Shown here piece after piece: positions 23,690 to 31,603 of a stretch of DNA of 64,000 nt (positions within the stretch are counted from its first letter, which is position 1; the number at the start of each line of letters is the position of its first letter). The position numbers and the translations under genes were made by a program. The stretch comes from Halapricum hydrolyticum. Lineage in GTDB: Archaea > Halobacteriota > Halobacteria > Halobacteriales > Haloarculaceae. The notes below the pieces were generated by a model. The model worked only from the letters and a program-made list of their open reading frames with translations, ran no database searches and had not been told where the DNA came from. The stretch covers positions 1 to 64,000 of the forward strand of contig NZ_JAOPKC010000003.1 in assembly GCF_025517535.1 (NCBI RefSeq), written 5' to 3'.

Positions 23690-24257
23690 CGACCGCCACA
23701 TCGGGCGGTCGATGCGGAAGGGACGTCCAGTATTATAGGCTGAACAGGCGCAATACCACACCGTTCACGGCGTGGATACGCGCCGTCACTCTGTGAAAGA
23801 GACCACCATTCAAACGCCGCCCTGAGTTTCCCACGCTGACGTTTCAGTGACAGGTTGCCGTATAGTAGAATGGGAATTGGTCGGAACGGAGCGGATTCCG
23901 ATCCGTCCTGCGGAGGCGGCCTGTCCGCCCGCACTACCGAGGCAGTATCCGGAACCAGTCCGGTGAACGGCTGGTTCCTAGAATGAGCCAGCGCGGTGCC
24001 GGACTGCTTGCACGCACTACGCAAGTAACTCCAAGTCCGTCGAGGTCTGCCGGACTCCCCGAGGCAAAAATAACTCTGGGAGTCCAAATACGATGGAGGA
24101 TAGGAGTACCGGGGGCTTGGCACTCCCAGCAGTCCTACCCGTCCCAGTCCGCGAACATCCCACCAGATTCGTACTGGCGGGATGTTCGGTGGGACTGTCA
24201 AACCTGAAACTCCCACCGCTCGGGATTCCCCCGCGTTCACGCGGAGGAGGATGTCAA
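23690..24257. mobile_element. Non-coding hairpin-rich element ending in an IS200/IS605-like right end (MITE or solo omega-RNA relic)
   Basis: About 0.5 kb without a credible gene holds at least six strong inverted repeats. GGCGC...GCGCC encloses CACACCG/CGGCGTG (23747-23784). GGAACCAG/CTGGTTCC lies near 23952-23979. CGGACT...AGTCCG encloses CTTGC/GCAAG (about 23999-24038). GGACTCCC/GGGAGTCC lies near 24052-24089. GAACATCCC/GGGATGTTC sits inside GTCCCA/TGGGAC (about 24139-24197). CCCCCGCG/CGCGGAGG with loop TTCA is at 24231-24250. The right edge GGAGGATGTCAA follows the last hairpin and resembles the right ends of haloarchaeal tnpB elements (from memory). The plus frame before it (LPPLGIPPRSRGGGCQ) looks like a TnpB tail. 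The edge overlaps the deoxyhypusine synthase stop codon. The left boundary is uncertain. Confidence 0.5.
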
Positions 24258-25228
24258 TTGAAGGCGCTCGCGACCAGCAGCGGGAAGACCAGCGTCGCCT
24301 CGGCCTCGACGAGCGTGTAGTTGGTTTCGTCTTCCTCTTTGATCTTGCCCCAGGAGACCGCCTCGCTGGGGGGCGCGCCGGACAGCGAGCCGTCCCCTTC
24401 CATCCCGGTCGAGATGTAGACGACGTAGTCAGCACCGCCGCGGAAGAGGTTCGTCATGATCGCGTGGTGTTTGGGCACGCCCGCGCCGACGGCGATCAGC
24501 CCAGTCTGGTCGGCCAGCAGTCCGTCCTCGATGAGGGCGTCGTAGTCGTCGAGGATCTCGATCCCGACCTCCGAGTCGTAGGCCTGCCGATAATAGTACA
24601 GGAAGTTCCCGACTTCGGCGTCGGTCAGCGCCGGGCAGTAGACGGGGACGTCGTTGTCCGCGGCCTGTTTGAGTACCGAGTCCTCGTCGTCCAGCGTCTC
24701 GCCAAGCTCGCGTGCGAACCCCGTCGGCGTCCGGATCTTCTCCTCGGCGAAGAAGTCGTCGAAGAAGTCATAGAGGTACTCCTCCAGCCAGACGTACCGG
24801 TCGGAGGGGACGAAGAGGTTGCCGAGGCGGTTGATCCCCTGTTCGCGAAGCTCGGCCTCGTCGGCTTCCCACTCGCCCATCTTGAACGGCTTTGCCGTCT
24901 TGATGACGTCCTCGGTCAGCGACCCGGAGGTCGTGATGACGACGTCGACGTACCCCTCGCGGATCAGGTAGGCGACGGCTTCGCGCAGCCCTGATGAGAT
25001 GATGTTCGAGGTGAAGGTGAGATAGATCTCGGCGTCTTCCTCCTGCATGCGCTCGGCGATGTCGATCGCTTCGGCGAGCTGTGTCGCCTGAAAGCCCGTC
25101 GTCGCGTAGGAGTCCATCATCTCCTCGAAGTCGAACTCCCCGCGGAAGTCGTAGCCACGAACGTCCGGGGTGTCGAGTTCCTCGTCGCTTCCCGGTACGA
25201 CGTTGTCGCGTGTCTCGTCGGCGTCCAT
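24254..25228 (-). CDS. dys: Deoxyhypusine synthase
   Basis: A 324-residue NAD-dependent enzyme that transfers a butylamine group from spermidine (or agmatine in archaea) to a lysine of translation factor aIF5A, the first step of hypusine formation. Family motifs in order are YLTFTSNIISSGLREA, ITTSGSLTEDVIK, PVYCPALTDAEVGNF and NLFRGGADYVVYISTG. The C-terminal active-site lysine region is SWGKIKEED (K295/K297), then TLVFPLLVASAF. ATG 25228 is the first start. The stop codon is shared with the last bases of the hairpin-rich element, so that insertion may have set the exact C-terminus. Confidence 0.95.
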   Translation of the reverse strand: MDADETRDNVVPGSDEELDTPDVRGYDFRGEFDFEEMMDSYATTGFQATQLAEAIDIAERMQEEDAEIYLTFTSNIISSGLREAVAYLIREGYVDVVITTSGSLTEDVIKTAKPFKMGEWEADEAELREQGINRLGNLFVPSDRYVWLEEYLYDFFDDFFAEEKIRTPTGFARELGETLDDEDSVLKQAADNDVPVYCPALTDAEVGNFLYYYRQAYDSEVGIEILDDYDALIEDGLLADQTGLIAVGAGVPKHHAIMTNLFRGGADYVVYISTGMEGDGSLSGAPPSEAVSWGKIKEEDETNYTLVEAEATLVFPLLVASAFN

Positions 25229-25315
25229 GGAGGCGTCTACTCCAGGGAGCGGTTTGAATACCTCGAAATCGACTCGGCGGTGACACGGGAGCGTTGGCGG
25301 CGAAGACGGGCCCGC

Positions 25316-26170
25316 CTACTCGATCGCGCGTCGGGGGACGATGTGCGGGTCGCCGTCGGGGTCGTGGCGAACGGAGGCGTCGACGTCGAAGACGTCCGCG
25401 AGCAACTGCTCGGTGACGACCTCCTCGGGCGGCCCCCAGTCGTAGACCGCTCCGTCCTCGAGAGCGACGAGGTACTCCGCGAAACGCGTCGCCTGCTGGA
25501 GATCGTGGAGCACAACACACACCGTCACGTCCCGCTCGTCGTTCAGCGTCCGGATGACCTCCATGACGCGAAGCTGGTGGTGGAGGTCCAGATACGTCGT
25601 CGGCTCGTCCAGCAAGAGCACGTCCGTGTCCTGTGCGAGCGCCATCGCGATGAACGCGAGCTGTTTCTGTCCGCCGGACAGCTCCGCGAGCGCGGTCTCC
25701 CGGAGGTGATCGATGCCGGCGAGATCGATCGCGCGGTCGATCGCCGCGTAGTCGTCTTCAGAGAGCGGATCGAGAAAGCCGCGATGGGGATACCGGCCGT
25801 GGGTCACGAGATCGTCGACCGTCAACCCGCCCGGCGCGTCGTTCTCCTGGTCCAGCAGCCCGAGTTCGCGAGCGAGAGCCGGCACGGACCGCTCGTGGAC
25901 GTCGCGGCCGTGCAACAGGACGGTCCCCGACTCCGGGGACAGCTCGGCCGACAATCCCTTCAGGAGCGTCGACTTGCCGGACCCGTTCGGGCCGACGAGT
26001 GCGGTGACTCTCCCGTCCGGGATGACGAGGTGTTCACAGTCGACGACGATCTCCTCGCCGTAGCCGAGTTCGATATCCGACGCCAGCAGTGCGGCGTCTT
26101 CGAGCGGCTCGGTGTCTGTCTCGTCTGTCGTCTGTGCTCTGTCCGTCGAGAGGAGTGGGATCTCTGGCAT
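25316..26170 (-). CDS. Iron(III)-siderophore/heme ABC transporter ATP-binding protein
   Basis: A 284-residue FecE/BtuD-type ATPase with Walker A GPNGSGKST, signature LSGGQKQLAFIAMAL, Walker B VLLLDEPTTYLD and switch CVVLHDLQQA. ATG 26170 (MPEIPLLST) follows the permease stop, which overlaps a possible upstream TTG start. It is the third gene of a substrate-binding protein, permease, ATPase operon that begins behind iron-box-like palindromes at 28426-28476. The N-terminal 30 residues before LASDIELGYG are an acidic extension typical of halophiles. Confidence 0.93.
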   Translation of the reverse strand: MPEIPLLSTDRAQTTDETDTEPLEDAALLASDIELGYGEEIVVDCEHLVIPDGRVTALVGPNGSGKSTLLKGLSAELSPESGTVLLHGRDVHERSVPALARELGLLDQENDAPGGLTVDDLVTHGRYPHRGFLDPLSEDDYAAIDRAIDLAGIDHLRETALAELSGGQKQLAFIAMALAQDTDVLLLDEPTTYLDLHHQLRVMEVIRTLNDERDVTVCVVLHDLQQATRFAEYLVALEDGAVYDWGPPEEVVTEQLLADVFDVDASVRHDPDGDPHIVPRRAIE

Positions 26171-26172
26171 GG

Positions 26173-27294
26173 TCAAAACTCCGTGAACGAGTCAGTCCGG
26201 CGCAACAACAGCAGGAAGTACGGACCACCGAGCAAGCCGGTCACGACGCCGACCGGGATCTGGGTGCCGGGCAGTGCGAGCCGTGCGAAGACGTCGGCGA
26301 CGACAACCAGCGCCGGGCCCGCGAACAGACAGCCGGCCATCAGCTGGCGGTAGTCGCTGCCGACGAACGTGCGGACGACGTGTGGCACGACGAGGCCGAC
26401 GAACCCGACGAGACCGGCGACGGCGACGGCGGCCGACGCGGCGACGATGGCGAGCGCGGACAGTCCGAACCGCATATGCTCGACGCGCATCCCCAGCGAC
26501 CGTGCCGCGCGCTCGCCCAGCAAGAGCACGTCGAGCTGGCGGGCGCTCACCAGCGCGGCGGGCACGACGAGCAGTGTCGGTACTGCCACGATCCGGGCTT
26601 CGGGCCAGCCGACGCCGGTCAGCGAGCCGGCCAGCCACGCGACGGCGGTTCGCATCACGCCGTTGCTGTCGATGAAGTAGAACAGCCCGGTCTGGAGGCT
26701 GTTGAAGATCGTCCCCACGACGACGCCGGCGAGCACCAGCCTGACCGGGGTGGTACCGCCGCGCCACGCGATGGCGTAGACCAGCAGGAACGCAGCGGTC
26801 CCGCCGACGACGGCGGCCAGCGGGAGCAGATACGCGCCCAGCGAGAACAACAGCGTGAACACGACGGCGACGCCCGCCCCGGAGGAGACCCCGAGGATGT
26901 ACGGGCTCGCGAGTTCGTTTCTGGTGATCGCCTGGAAGACGGCACCGGACACCGCGAGGTTGAGCCCGACGAACCCGGCCACGAGGACGCGGGGCAACCG
27001 GCTGGTCCAGACGAGGATCGTCGCGTCCGATAGCGTCCCGAGATCGGCAGTCAGACCCAGCGCCGCTGCGCCGCGCTGCCCGAGGACGATCGTCGCGAGC
27101 ACGTCGGGGTTCGTCCAGACGGCCCGGTCGAACAACGCACGGACCGCCGTCTCGAGAGACATCCCGTACGCGCCGTACCTGACCTGGACGAGGCCGGCGA
27201 CGACCGTCAGCAGGACGCTCGCCCCGATGATGCTGGCGAGCGTGGCGTCGAGGTCGGGTGCGAGCGCGTCGTGAACGCGGCGGCGTCGTGACAT
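26173..27294 (-). CDS. Iron(III)-siderophore ABC transporter permease (FecCD family)
   Basis: A 373-residue protein with about ten hydrophobic helices and family motifs: LPRVLVAGFVGLNLAVSGAVFQ, NELASPYILGVSSGAGVAVVF, LLLGERAARSLGM and FVGLVVPHVVRTFVGSDYR. FecCD permeases work as homodimers and pass iron-siderophore, heme or B12 across the membrane. It starts 3 nt after the substrate-binding protein's stop (27298) and ends next to the ATPase start, so the three are co-transcribed. The substrate cannot be told from the permease. Confidence 0.94.
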   Translation of the reverse strand: MSRRRRVHDALAPDLDATLASIIGASVLLTVVAGLVQVRYGAYGMSLETAVRALFDRAVWTNPDVLATIVLGQRGAAALGLTADLGTLSDATILVWTSRLPRVLVAGFVGLNLAVSGAVFQAITRNELASPYILGVSSGAGVAVVFTLLFSLGAYLLPLAAVVGGTAAFLLVYAIAWRGGTTPVRLVLAGVVVGTIFNSLQTGLFYFIDSNGVMRTAVAWLAGSLTGVGWPEARIVAVPTLLVVPAALVSARQLDVLLLGERAARSLGMRVEHMRFGLSALAIVAASAAVAVAGLVGFVGLVVPHVVRTFVGSDYRQLMAGCLFAGPALVVVADVFARLALPGTQIPVGVVTGLLGGPYFLLLLRRTDSFTEF

Positions 27295-27297
27295 GGA

Positions 27298-28419
27298 TCA
27301 GGCGCTGTCGGAAGTGACGATCGAGGCCAGTTCGTCGCGGTCGAACAGTTCGCCCTCGAAGGCGTCGGGATAGAGTGCGGTCGCGAACCGCTCGGTCGTG
27401 AACAGGTGCTGGAGCGGCCCCATGTACAGCGGCCCGCCGCGGAACACGTCGCCGTTCTCGACGGCGGTGATCCGGCTGGCGGTCTCGTGGTTCTGCATGA
27501 ACGAGACGACCGTCTCCTCGAACTCCGATCGGGTCTTGTCCTCGTGACCGCGGACCAGAAGCACGTCGGGATCGAGATCCAGCAGCGTCTCGTAGTCGAT
27601 CTGCGACCGACTGCCCGTCGAGAGGGCGTCGACGTCGGAATTCGCGATCGCGTCGCGGACGTTCAGATCACGGAACGGCTTCTTGTTCGTCCCCTCGCCG
27701 CTGAGATAGTACGGCGAGAACGACGTCGGCTGGTCGTCACCGCCCCAGACGAGCGCGGCGCGCGGCCCGTCGGCGGGCACGTCCGCCTCGATCCGATCGA
27801 TGAAGTCGTCGTGGAACGATTGAACCGCCTCGTAGCGGTCCTGTTCCTGCACGACCTGTGCCACCTTCTCGAAGGCCTCGTAGAGGGTGTAGTACTCGTA
27901 GTCGTGCCACGCGTCGGTGCGCCGGAAGATCGTATTCCCCAGGAACGGTCCGGCCCGCTCCGAGACGAACTCGACGTCCGAGTCGTCCATCTCGAAGACG
28001 TTCGTCAGCCAGTTCGGATCGATCAGGTGGAGATCGGCGTCGATCGAGAGGAACGTCTCGCGCGTCAGTCCGGCGTCGACGAGGTTGGTCAACTCGGACG
28101 TATCCACGTCGACGCCGTCGAGTTCGTCGTAGTGATCGGTGTGGTACCGGCCGGCGTTCCCGATGGCGGAGAGAGCGTCTCCGTGCCCGAGCGCGACCAG
28201 CATGTCGGCGTATCCCGACATGTAAACGGCGATGTCTTCGGGCACAGCGTCGAACGTGACCTCCCCGACGGGTGACATCGAGACGCTGTACGGCTCTGCG
28301 GTCTCTGTCGCTGACGGCGTCTCGTCGCCGTTGCCGCCGTCGCCGGGACTTGCACAGCCCGCGACTACGCCTGTCAACGCCGTCATACCGCCTGCTTTGA
28401 TGAAACTTCGTCGCTGCAT
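27298..28419 (-). CDS. Iron ABC transporter substrate-binding lipoprotein
   Basis: A 373-residue exported protein. The N-terminus MQRRSFIKAGGMTALTGVVAGCAS has a twin-arginine motif and a lipobox Cys near residue 22, so it is probably a Tat-exported, lipid-anchored protein on the outer face of the cell. The body has the two-lobe FepB/BtuF-type fold (VALGHGDALSAIGNAG, DPDVLLVRGHED). The start at 28419 is nearly leaderless. TTTTATTTTTTAGG on the minus strand (about 28437-28450) is the TATA box, and the TTAGGC-TG-GCCTAA palindrome lies between TATA and start. Confidence 0.92.
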   Translation of the reverse strand: MQRRSFIKAGGMTALTGVVAGCASPGDGGNGDETPSATETAEPYSVSMSPVGEVTFDAVPEDIAVYMSGYADMLVALGHGDALSAIGNAGRYHTDHYDELDGVDVDTSELTNLVDAGLTRETFLSIDADLHLIDPNWLTNVFEMDDSDVEFVSERAGPFLGNTIFRRTDAWHDYEYYTLYEAFEKVAQVVQEQDRYEAVQSFHDDFIDRIEADVPADGPRAALVWGGDDQPTSFSPYYLSGEGTNKKPFRDLNVRDAIANSDVDALSTGSRSQIDYETLLDLDPDVLLVRGHEDKTRSEFEETVVSFMQNHETASRITAVENGDVFRGGPLYMGPLQHLFTTERFATALYPDAFEGELFDRDELASIVTSDSA

Positions 28420-28425
28420 ACTCGA

Positions 28426-28476
28426 TTAGGCTGGCCTAAAAAATAAAAGGCCGTCGGTTTTTTCGGCAAGCCTAAA
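28426..28476 (-). promoter_or_regulatory. Promoter and two iron-box-like (DtxR/IdeR/SirR type) operators of the iron uptake operon
   Basis: TTAGGCTGGCCTAA (28426-28439) is a perfect palindrome with the TTAGG...CCTAA arms of DtxR-family iron boxes. A second, imperfect one, TTTCGGCAAGCCTAAA, lies at 28461-28476. The first overlaps the downstream edge of the TATA box and the predicted start site, where a repressor would block transcription when iron is plentiful. That a DtxR/Idr-type protein binds here is inference from the motif and the iron transport genes. Confidence 0.65.
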
Positions 28477-28609
28477 ATCCTGTCTAATAACCCTGATGGA
28501 TCACAGAGCGGGCAGCCCGGCCGTACGCGGCGGTCGGGGCGTGATACCGACATGGTCCGGTCGTTGCGTCGGGGCAACGGTTAGGTACGTTCCCGACCAG
28601 GTGGGGGAT

Positions 28610-29821
28610 ATGACGGACGCCGAGACGCTCGCCGAGCGCGTCAAAGCGGGCGACCTTCGACTGTACGAACTGGAAGCCCACGCCGACGCCGACACGGCAG
28701 CCGCGGCTCGCCGGCAACTGCTGGCCGAGGAAGTCGGAGCCGACCTGGAGACGGTCGGTGACTACTCGTTCCCCACCGACCGCGCCGACCCCAACATCGA
28801 GAACATGATCGGCGTGGCCCAGATCCCGATGGGGGTCGCCGGGCCGCTTCCCGTCGACGGCGAGGCCGCAGGTGGCTCCTTCTATCTCCCGCTGGCCACG
28901 ACCGAGGGTGCCCTGGTCGCGAGCGTCAACCGTGGGGCGGATGCGATCCGGGCGGCGGGCGGCGCGAACGCGACCGTCCTGCAACGCGGGATGACCCGCG
29001 CGCCGGTGTTCGAGACGAGCGGCGTCCGGGAGGCCGCCGCGGTCGCCGACTGGATACGCGCCAGCCGCGACCGACTCGCGGCTGCGGCCGAAGCGACTAC
29101 CAGCCACGGCGAGTTGCGCGAGGCGACTCCTTACGTCGTCGGCGACAGCGTCTTCGTCCGGTTCGTCTACGACACCAAAGACGCCATGGGAATGAACATG
29201 GCCACGATCGCGACCCGGGAAGCCGCCGAGGTGATCGAGGCCGAAACGCCGGTGTCGCTGGTGGCCGTTTCGGGCAACCTCTGCACCGACAAGAAACCGG
29301 CCGGGATCAACGCCATCGAGGGCCGCGGCCGGTCGGTCGCCGCCGACGCCGTCGTCCCGGCGGACGTGATCGAGGACCGCTTCGGGACGAGTCCCGACGC
29401 CATCGCCGAGGTTAACACCCGAAAGAACCTGATCGGTAGCGCAAAAGCCGCCAGCCTGGGGTTCAACGCTCACGCCGCCAACGTCGTCGGCGCGGCCTTC
29501 CTCGCGCTGGGTCAGGACGTCGCCCAGGTCGTCGAGGGCGCACACGCCATCACGAGCGTCGAAGTTCGCGATGCGGGCCTCTACGTTTCGGTGACGCTCC
29601 CGGCGCTGGCGGTCGGCACCGTCGGCGGCGGTACAGGACTCCCAACTCAGTCAGAAGCGCTCGAACTCCTCGGTCTCGCGGGCGGTGGCGACCCGCCGGG
29701 GACCAACGGCGACGCGCTTGCAGCGGTGCTCGCGGCGGGTGCGCTGGCCGGCGAACTCTCGCTGCTCGGCGCACTCGCAGGTCGCCATCTCGCGAGCGCC
29801 CACGCCGAACACGGCCGGTGA
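28610..29821 (+). CDS. hmgA: 3-hydroxy-3-methylglutaryl-CoA reductase (NADPH)
   Basis: A 403-residue class I HMG-CoA reductase that makes mevalonate for archaeal isoprenoid lipids. Motifs in order are ENMIGVAQIPMGVAGPL, TTEGALVASVNRG (catalytic Glu), DAMGMNM, the CTDKKPAGIN loop with the active-site lysine, GFNAHAANVV, and LPALAVGTVGGGTGL near the end. ATG 28610 (MTDAETLAERVKAGDLRLYEL) is preceded by GGTTAGGTACG and GGGGGAT. Frames further upstream lack haloarchaeal character. It is divergent from the iron operon, about 190 nt apart. Confidence 0.96.
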   Translation: MTDAETLAERVKAGDLRLYELEAHADADTAAAARRQLLAEEVGADLETVGDYSFPTDRADPNIENMIGVAQIPMGVAGPLPVDGEAAGGSFYLPLATTEGALVASVNRGADAIRAAGGANATVLQRGMTRAPVFETSGVREAAAVADWIRASRDRLAAAAEATTSHGELREATPYVVGDSVFVRFVYDTKDAMGMNMATIATREAAEVIEAETPVSLVAVSGNLCTDKKPAGINAIEGRGRSVAADAVVPADVIEDRFGTSPDAIAEVNTRKNLIGSAKAASLGFNAHAANVVGAAFLALGQDVAQVVEGAHAITSVEVRDAGLYVSVTLPALAVGTVGGGTGLPTQSEALELLGLAGGGDPPGTNGDALAAVLAAGALAGELSLLGALAGRHLASAHAEHGR

Positions 29822-29847
29822 CCCTGCACGTCCGACCCAGAAGCCGG

Positions 29848-30201
29848 TCACGCCCCGGACAGGCCGAAACTCTCCGTGGCCAGTATCGTGCCACCGAACG
29901 CCAGCCCGAGCACGCCGGCCACGAACGGGACGATCGACGGCGTGACCTGGAACGACAGTCCAAACGCGATCGCGCCGGCACCGGCGATCAGTTCCCCGAG
30001 CCCGCGGGTGCGCGCGTCGATCCGCAGGTGGCCGATCCCCACGGCGCTGAAGCCGGCACCGAACAGCCCCATGGCGGTGACGCCGAGATCGACCCCGGCG
30101 ACGGTCAGCGGCCCGAACAGGCCGGCCGCGACGATGACGAGCCCGGCCAGGACGCCGACGAGCCCGCTCGCGACGTCGAGCCAGAGGCGCGCGCCGGTCA
30201 T
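29848..30201 (-). CDS. Small haloarchaeal membrane protein (four helices)
   Basis: A 117-residue protein almost entirely made of hydrophobic helices (about residues 8-28, 33-52, 68-84, 90-108), with short charged turns (HLRIDARTRG). Its start overlaps the stop of the upstream membrane protein gene by 4 nt (30198-30201), so the two are coupled and may form a complex. No family with a known role is recognised. The 3' end lies 26 nt from the hmgA stop. Confidence 0.7.
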   Translation of the reverse strand: MTGARLWLDVASGLVGVLAGLVIVAAGLFGPLTVAGVDLGVTAMGLFGAGFSAVGIGHLRIDARTRGLGELIAGAGAIAFGLSFQVTPSIVPFVAGVLGLAFGGTILATESFGLSGA

Positions 30202-30602
30202 GTTTCGAGCTCGTCGGCGGGCTGCTCGTCGGACTCGAAGAGGCCGATGACGACCGCGAGTTGGTAGATCCCGCTGGCAAGCAGGGCGACGCTGGCCGTG
30301 ACGACGAACAGCAGGCTGGCGTCACCGTACGGGGCGAGCAACGCGAGCACGAGCGCGGCCCCGGAGACGAGGTGCGCAGCGCCACGTCTCGGGACGCCCA
30401 GCGCGACGTTGTCGTACAGGCCTGCAACGCCGAACGCGAACGCGGCGAGCGCGAACGCGACGACTGCGAGCGTTCCGTCGAGCAGGTCGACCCGATCGGT
30501 CGCGGCCACGGCCAGCAGGGTCAGTCCGAACAGGAACCCGACCACGCCGGCACCGCTTCCGAGGACGAAGTCGCGCCCGTCCGCAGGGAGGGAAGACGCC
30601 AT
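30198..30602 (-). CDS. Haloarchaeal membrane protein (four helices)
   Basis: A 134-residue protein starting MASSLPADGRDFVLGSGAGVVGFLFGLTLL. It has four probable helices (about 13-34, 42-62, 76-95, 99-120) and an acidic tail (ESDEQPADELET). ATG 30602 was chosen over an upstream in-frame ATG at 30632, because TTGAAATATG on the minus strand (about 30624-30633) is a likely TATA box about 25 nt before it. It overlaps the next gene by 4 nt. Function unknown. Confidence 0.7.
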   Translation of the reverse strand: MASSLPADGRDFVLGSGAGVVGFLFGLTLLAVAATDRVDLLDGTLAVVAFALAAFAFGVAGLYDNVALGVPRRGAAHLVSGAALVLALLAPYGDASLLFVVTASVALLASGIYQLAVVIGLFESDEQPADELET

Positions 30603-30690
30603 TACCGGTTGTTCACCCCCGACATATTTCAAGGTTGATGGACGGTGCCAACGAGTGGTTGCTCGGCTTTGCGGCGGACGGGGTCGGATG

Positions 30691-30834
30691 CAGTGGATAG
30701 AGTTCGAGGTGGACGGAGCCAGATGTGATGGATAGAGTTCGAGGTGGACGGAGCCAGATGTGATGGATAGAGTTCGAGGTGGACGGAGCCAGATGTGATG
30801 GATAGAGTTCGAGGTGGACGGGCCCGGATGTGAT
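30691..30834. repeat. 35-bp tandem repeat, four copies
   Basis: The unit begins GATAGAGTTCGAGGTGGACG and ends GAGCCAGATGTGATG. Copies begin (at GATAG) at 30696, 30731, 30766 and 30801, exactly 35 nt apart. The middle copies are identical, and the last diverges at GGCCCGGATGTGATC. A weaker, earlier copy may lie at about 30660-30690. It fills the gap between the start of a membrane protein gene and the end of the DUF5817-like gene. A reading frame through it exists but has no protein character. Confidence 0.85.
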
Positions 30835-30851
30835 CAGCTCCCTCGTGACGC

Positions 30852-31376
30852 CTAGAGTCGTCGGTAGACACCGTTCGATTCCGTGATCTCGCCGGTTCGG
30901 CGCAGCTTTTCGAGCGCCCGGTCGACGTAGTCCTCGGCGACGCCCTGTTTCTGTGCGTACGCGACGATCGCGTCCCTGGTCGGTTCGGCGAGTTCGTCCA
31001 GTGCGTCCGTGACGACCGCCTTGCGACTGCGCGAGCCACCTGTTCCCTGTTCGGCGCGTTTTCCCGCCTGCTCCGCGGCTTCGGGGTCGACGCCCGACGA
31101 TTCGAGATAGGTATCGTCGTCGATCCCCGCCTCGTCGAGTCGATCACCCATACTCGAGAAATCATCGAGGTCGTCGAACGCCTCGCCCATCTCCTGGCGC
31201 TCGGCCAGCATCGCCGCCCGGGCCTGTTTCGCGCGGTCAGGGTCGTCGGTCGTGACGAACTGCTTGAGCCGGTCGAACCGTTTCCGGGTGCCACACCGGG
31301 GACACTGGGTCGTCTCCGGCCGCCCTTCGACGACCCACAGCGCGCTGCACTTGCTGCACCCGACGACAGCGTACAT
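30852..31376 (-). CDS. DUF5817-like protein: zinc ribbon plus winged-helix-like C-terminus
   Basis: A 174-residue protein. An N-terminal zinc ribbon (MYAVVGCSKCSALWVVEG, then CPRCGTRKRFDRLKQF) gives CxxC...CxxC by about residue 32. A charged helical middle region and a C-terminal 60 residues (AIVAYAQKQGVAEDYVDRAL, LRRTGEITESNGVYR) resemble a small winged helix. This is a conserved haloarchaeal family, possibly nucleic-acid binding. ATG 31376 was preferred over ATG 31400 because MYAVVGCSKC is the usual start. Downstream lies the 35-bp tandem repeat. Confidence 0.78.
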   Translation of the reverse strand: MYAVVGCSKCSALWVVEGRPETTQCPRCGTRKRFDRLKQFVTTDDPDRAKQARAAMLAERQEMGEAFDDLDDFSSMGDRLDEAGIDDDTYLESSGVDPEAAEQAGKRAEQGTGGSRSRKAVVTDALDELAEPTRDAIVAYAQKQGVAEDYVDRALEKLRRTGEITESNGVYRRL

Positions 31377-31458
31377 ATCCGGGCATACGTCCCGGACCAC
31401 AAGAACGTGCCGACAGATCCGTCGGACACTGCCAACGCTTTTGCCACGCGACGGAGAT

Positions 31459-31602
31459 ATGTTGTGTGTGACGTTACTCCGCCCCGATCCCGAGCGCCAT
31501 CTCCTCGATCGACCGATACGGGCGATTGACGTGTTCGGATCGCGGCGAGCAGCCCGATCCCGACAGCGACGCGACTTGATTCTGGGCAGGGGGTGGGTCT
31601 GA
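31459..31602 (+). CDS. Possible 47-aa ORF just upstream of the phosphate transporter
   Basis: ATG 31459 to TGA 31600 encodes an arginine-rich peptide (MLCVTLLRPDPERHLLDRP, then FGSRRAARSRQRRDLILGRG). Its stop lies one nucleotide before the GTG start of the transporter, which would allow translational coupling. The basic composition is unlike neighbouring acidic proteins, which argues against a functional protein. It may be only an untranslated leader. Confidence 0.2.
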   Translation: MLCVTLLRPDPERHLLDRPIRAIDVFGSRRAARSRQRRDLILGRGWV

Positions 31603-31603
31603 C

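Noticed and set aside
23690..24257. RNase P RNA or SRP RNA as explanation of the hairpin-rich stretch
   Set aside because: I found neither the conserved GAGGAAAGTCC/ACAGAA-type elements of RNase P RNA nor the SRP helix 8 motif on either strand.
30691..30834. CRISPR array
   Set aside because: The copies are directly adjacent with no unique spacers, so it is a simple tandem repeat.
30629..31447. Long minus-strand frame through the tandem repeat and the DUF5817-like gene
   Set aside because: It is Ser/Arg/Pro-rich, overlaps a gene with clear zinc-ribbon motifs in another frame, and its end simply translates the 35-bp repeat.
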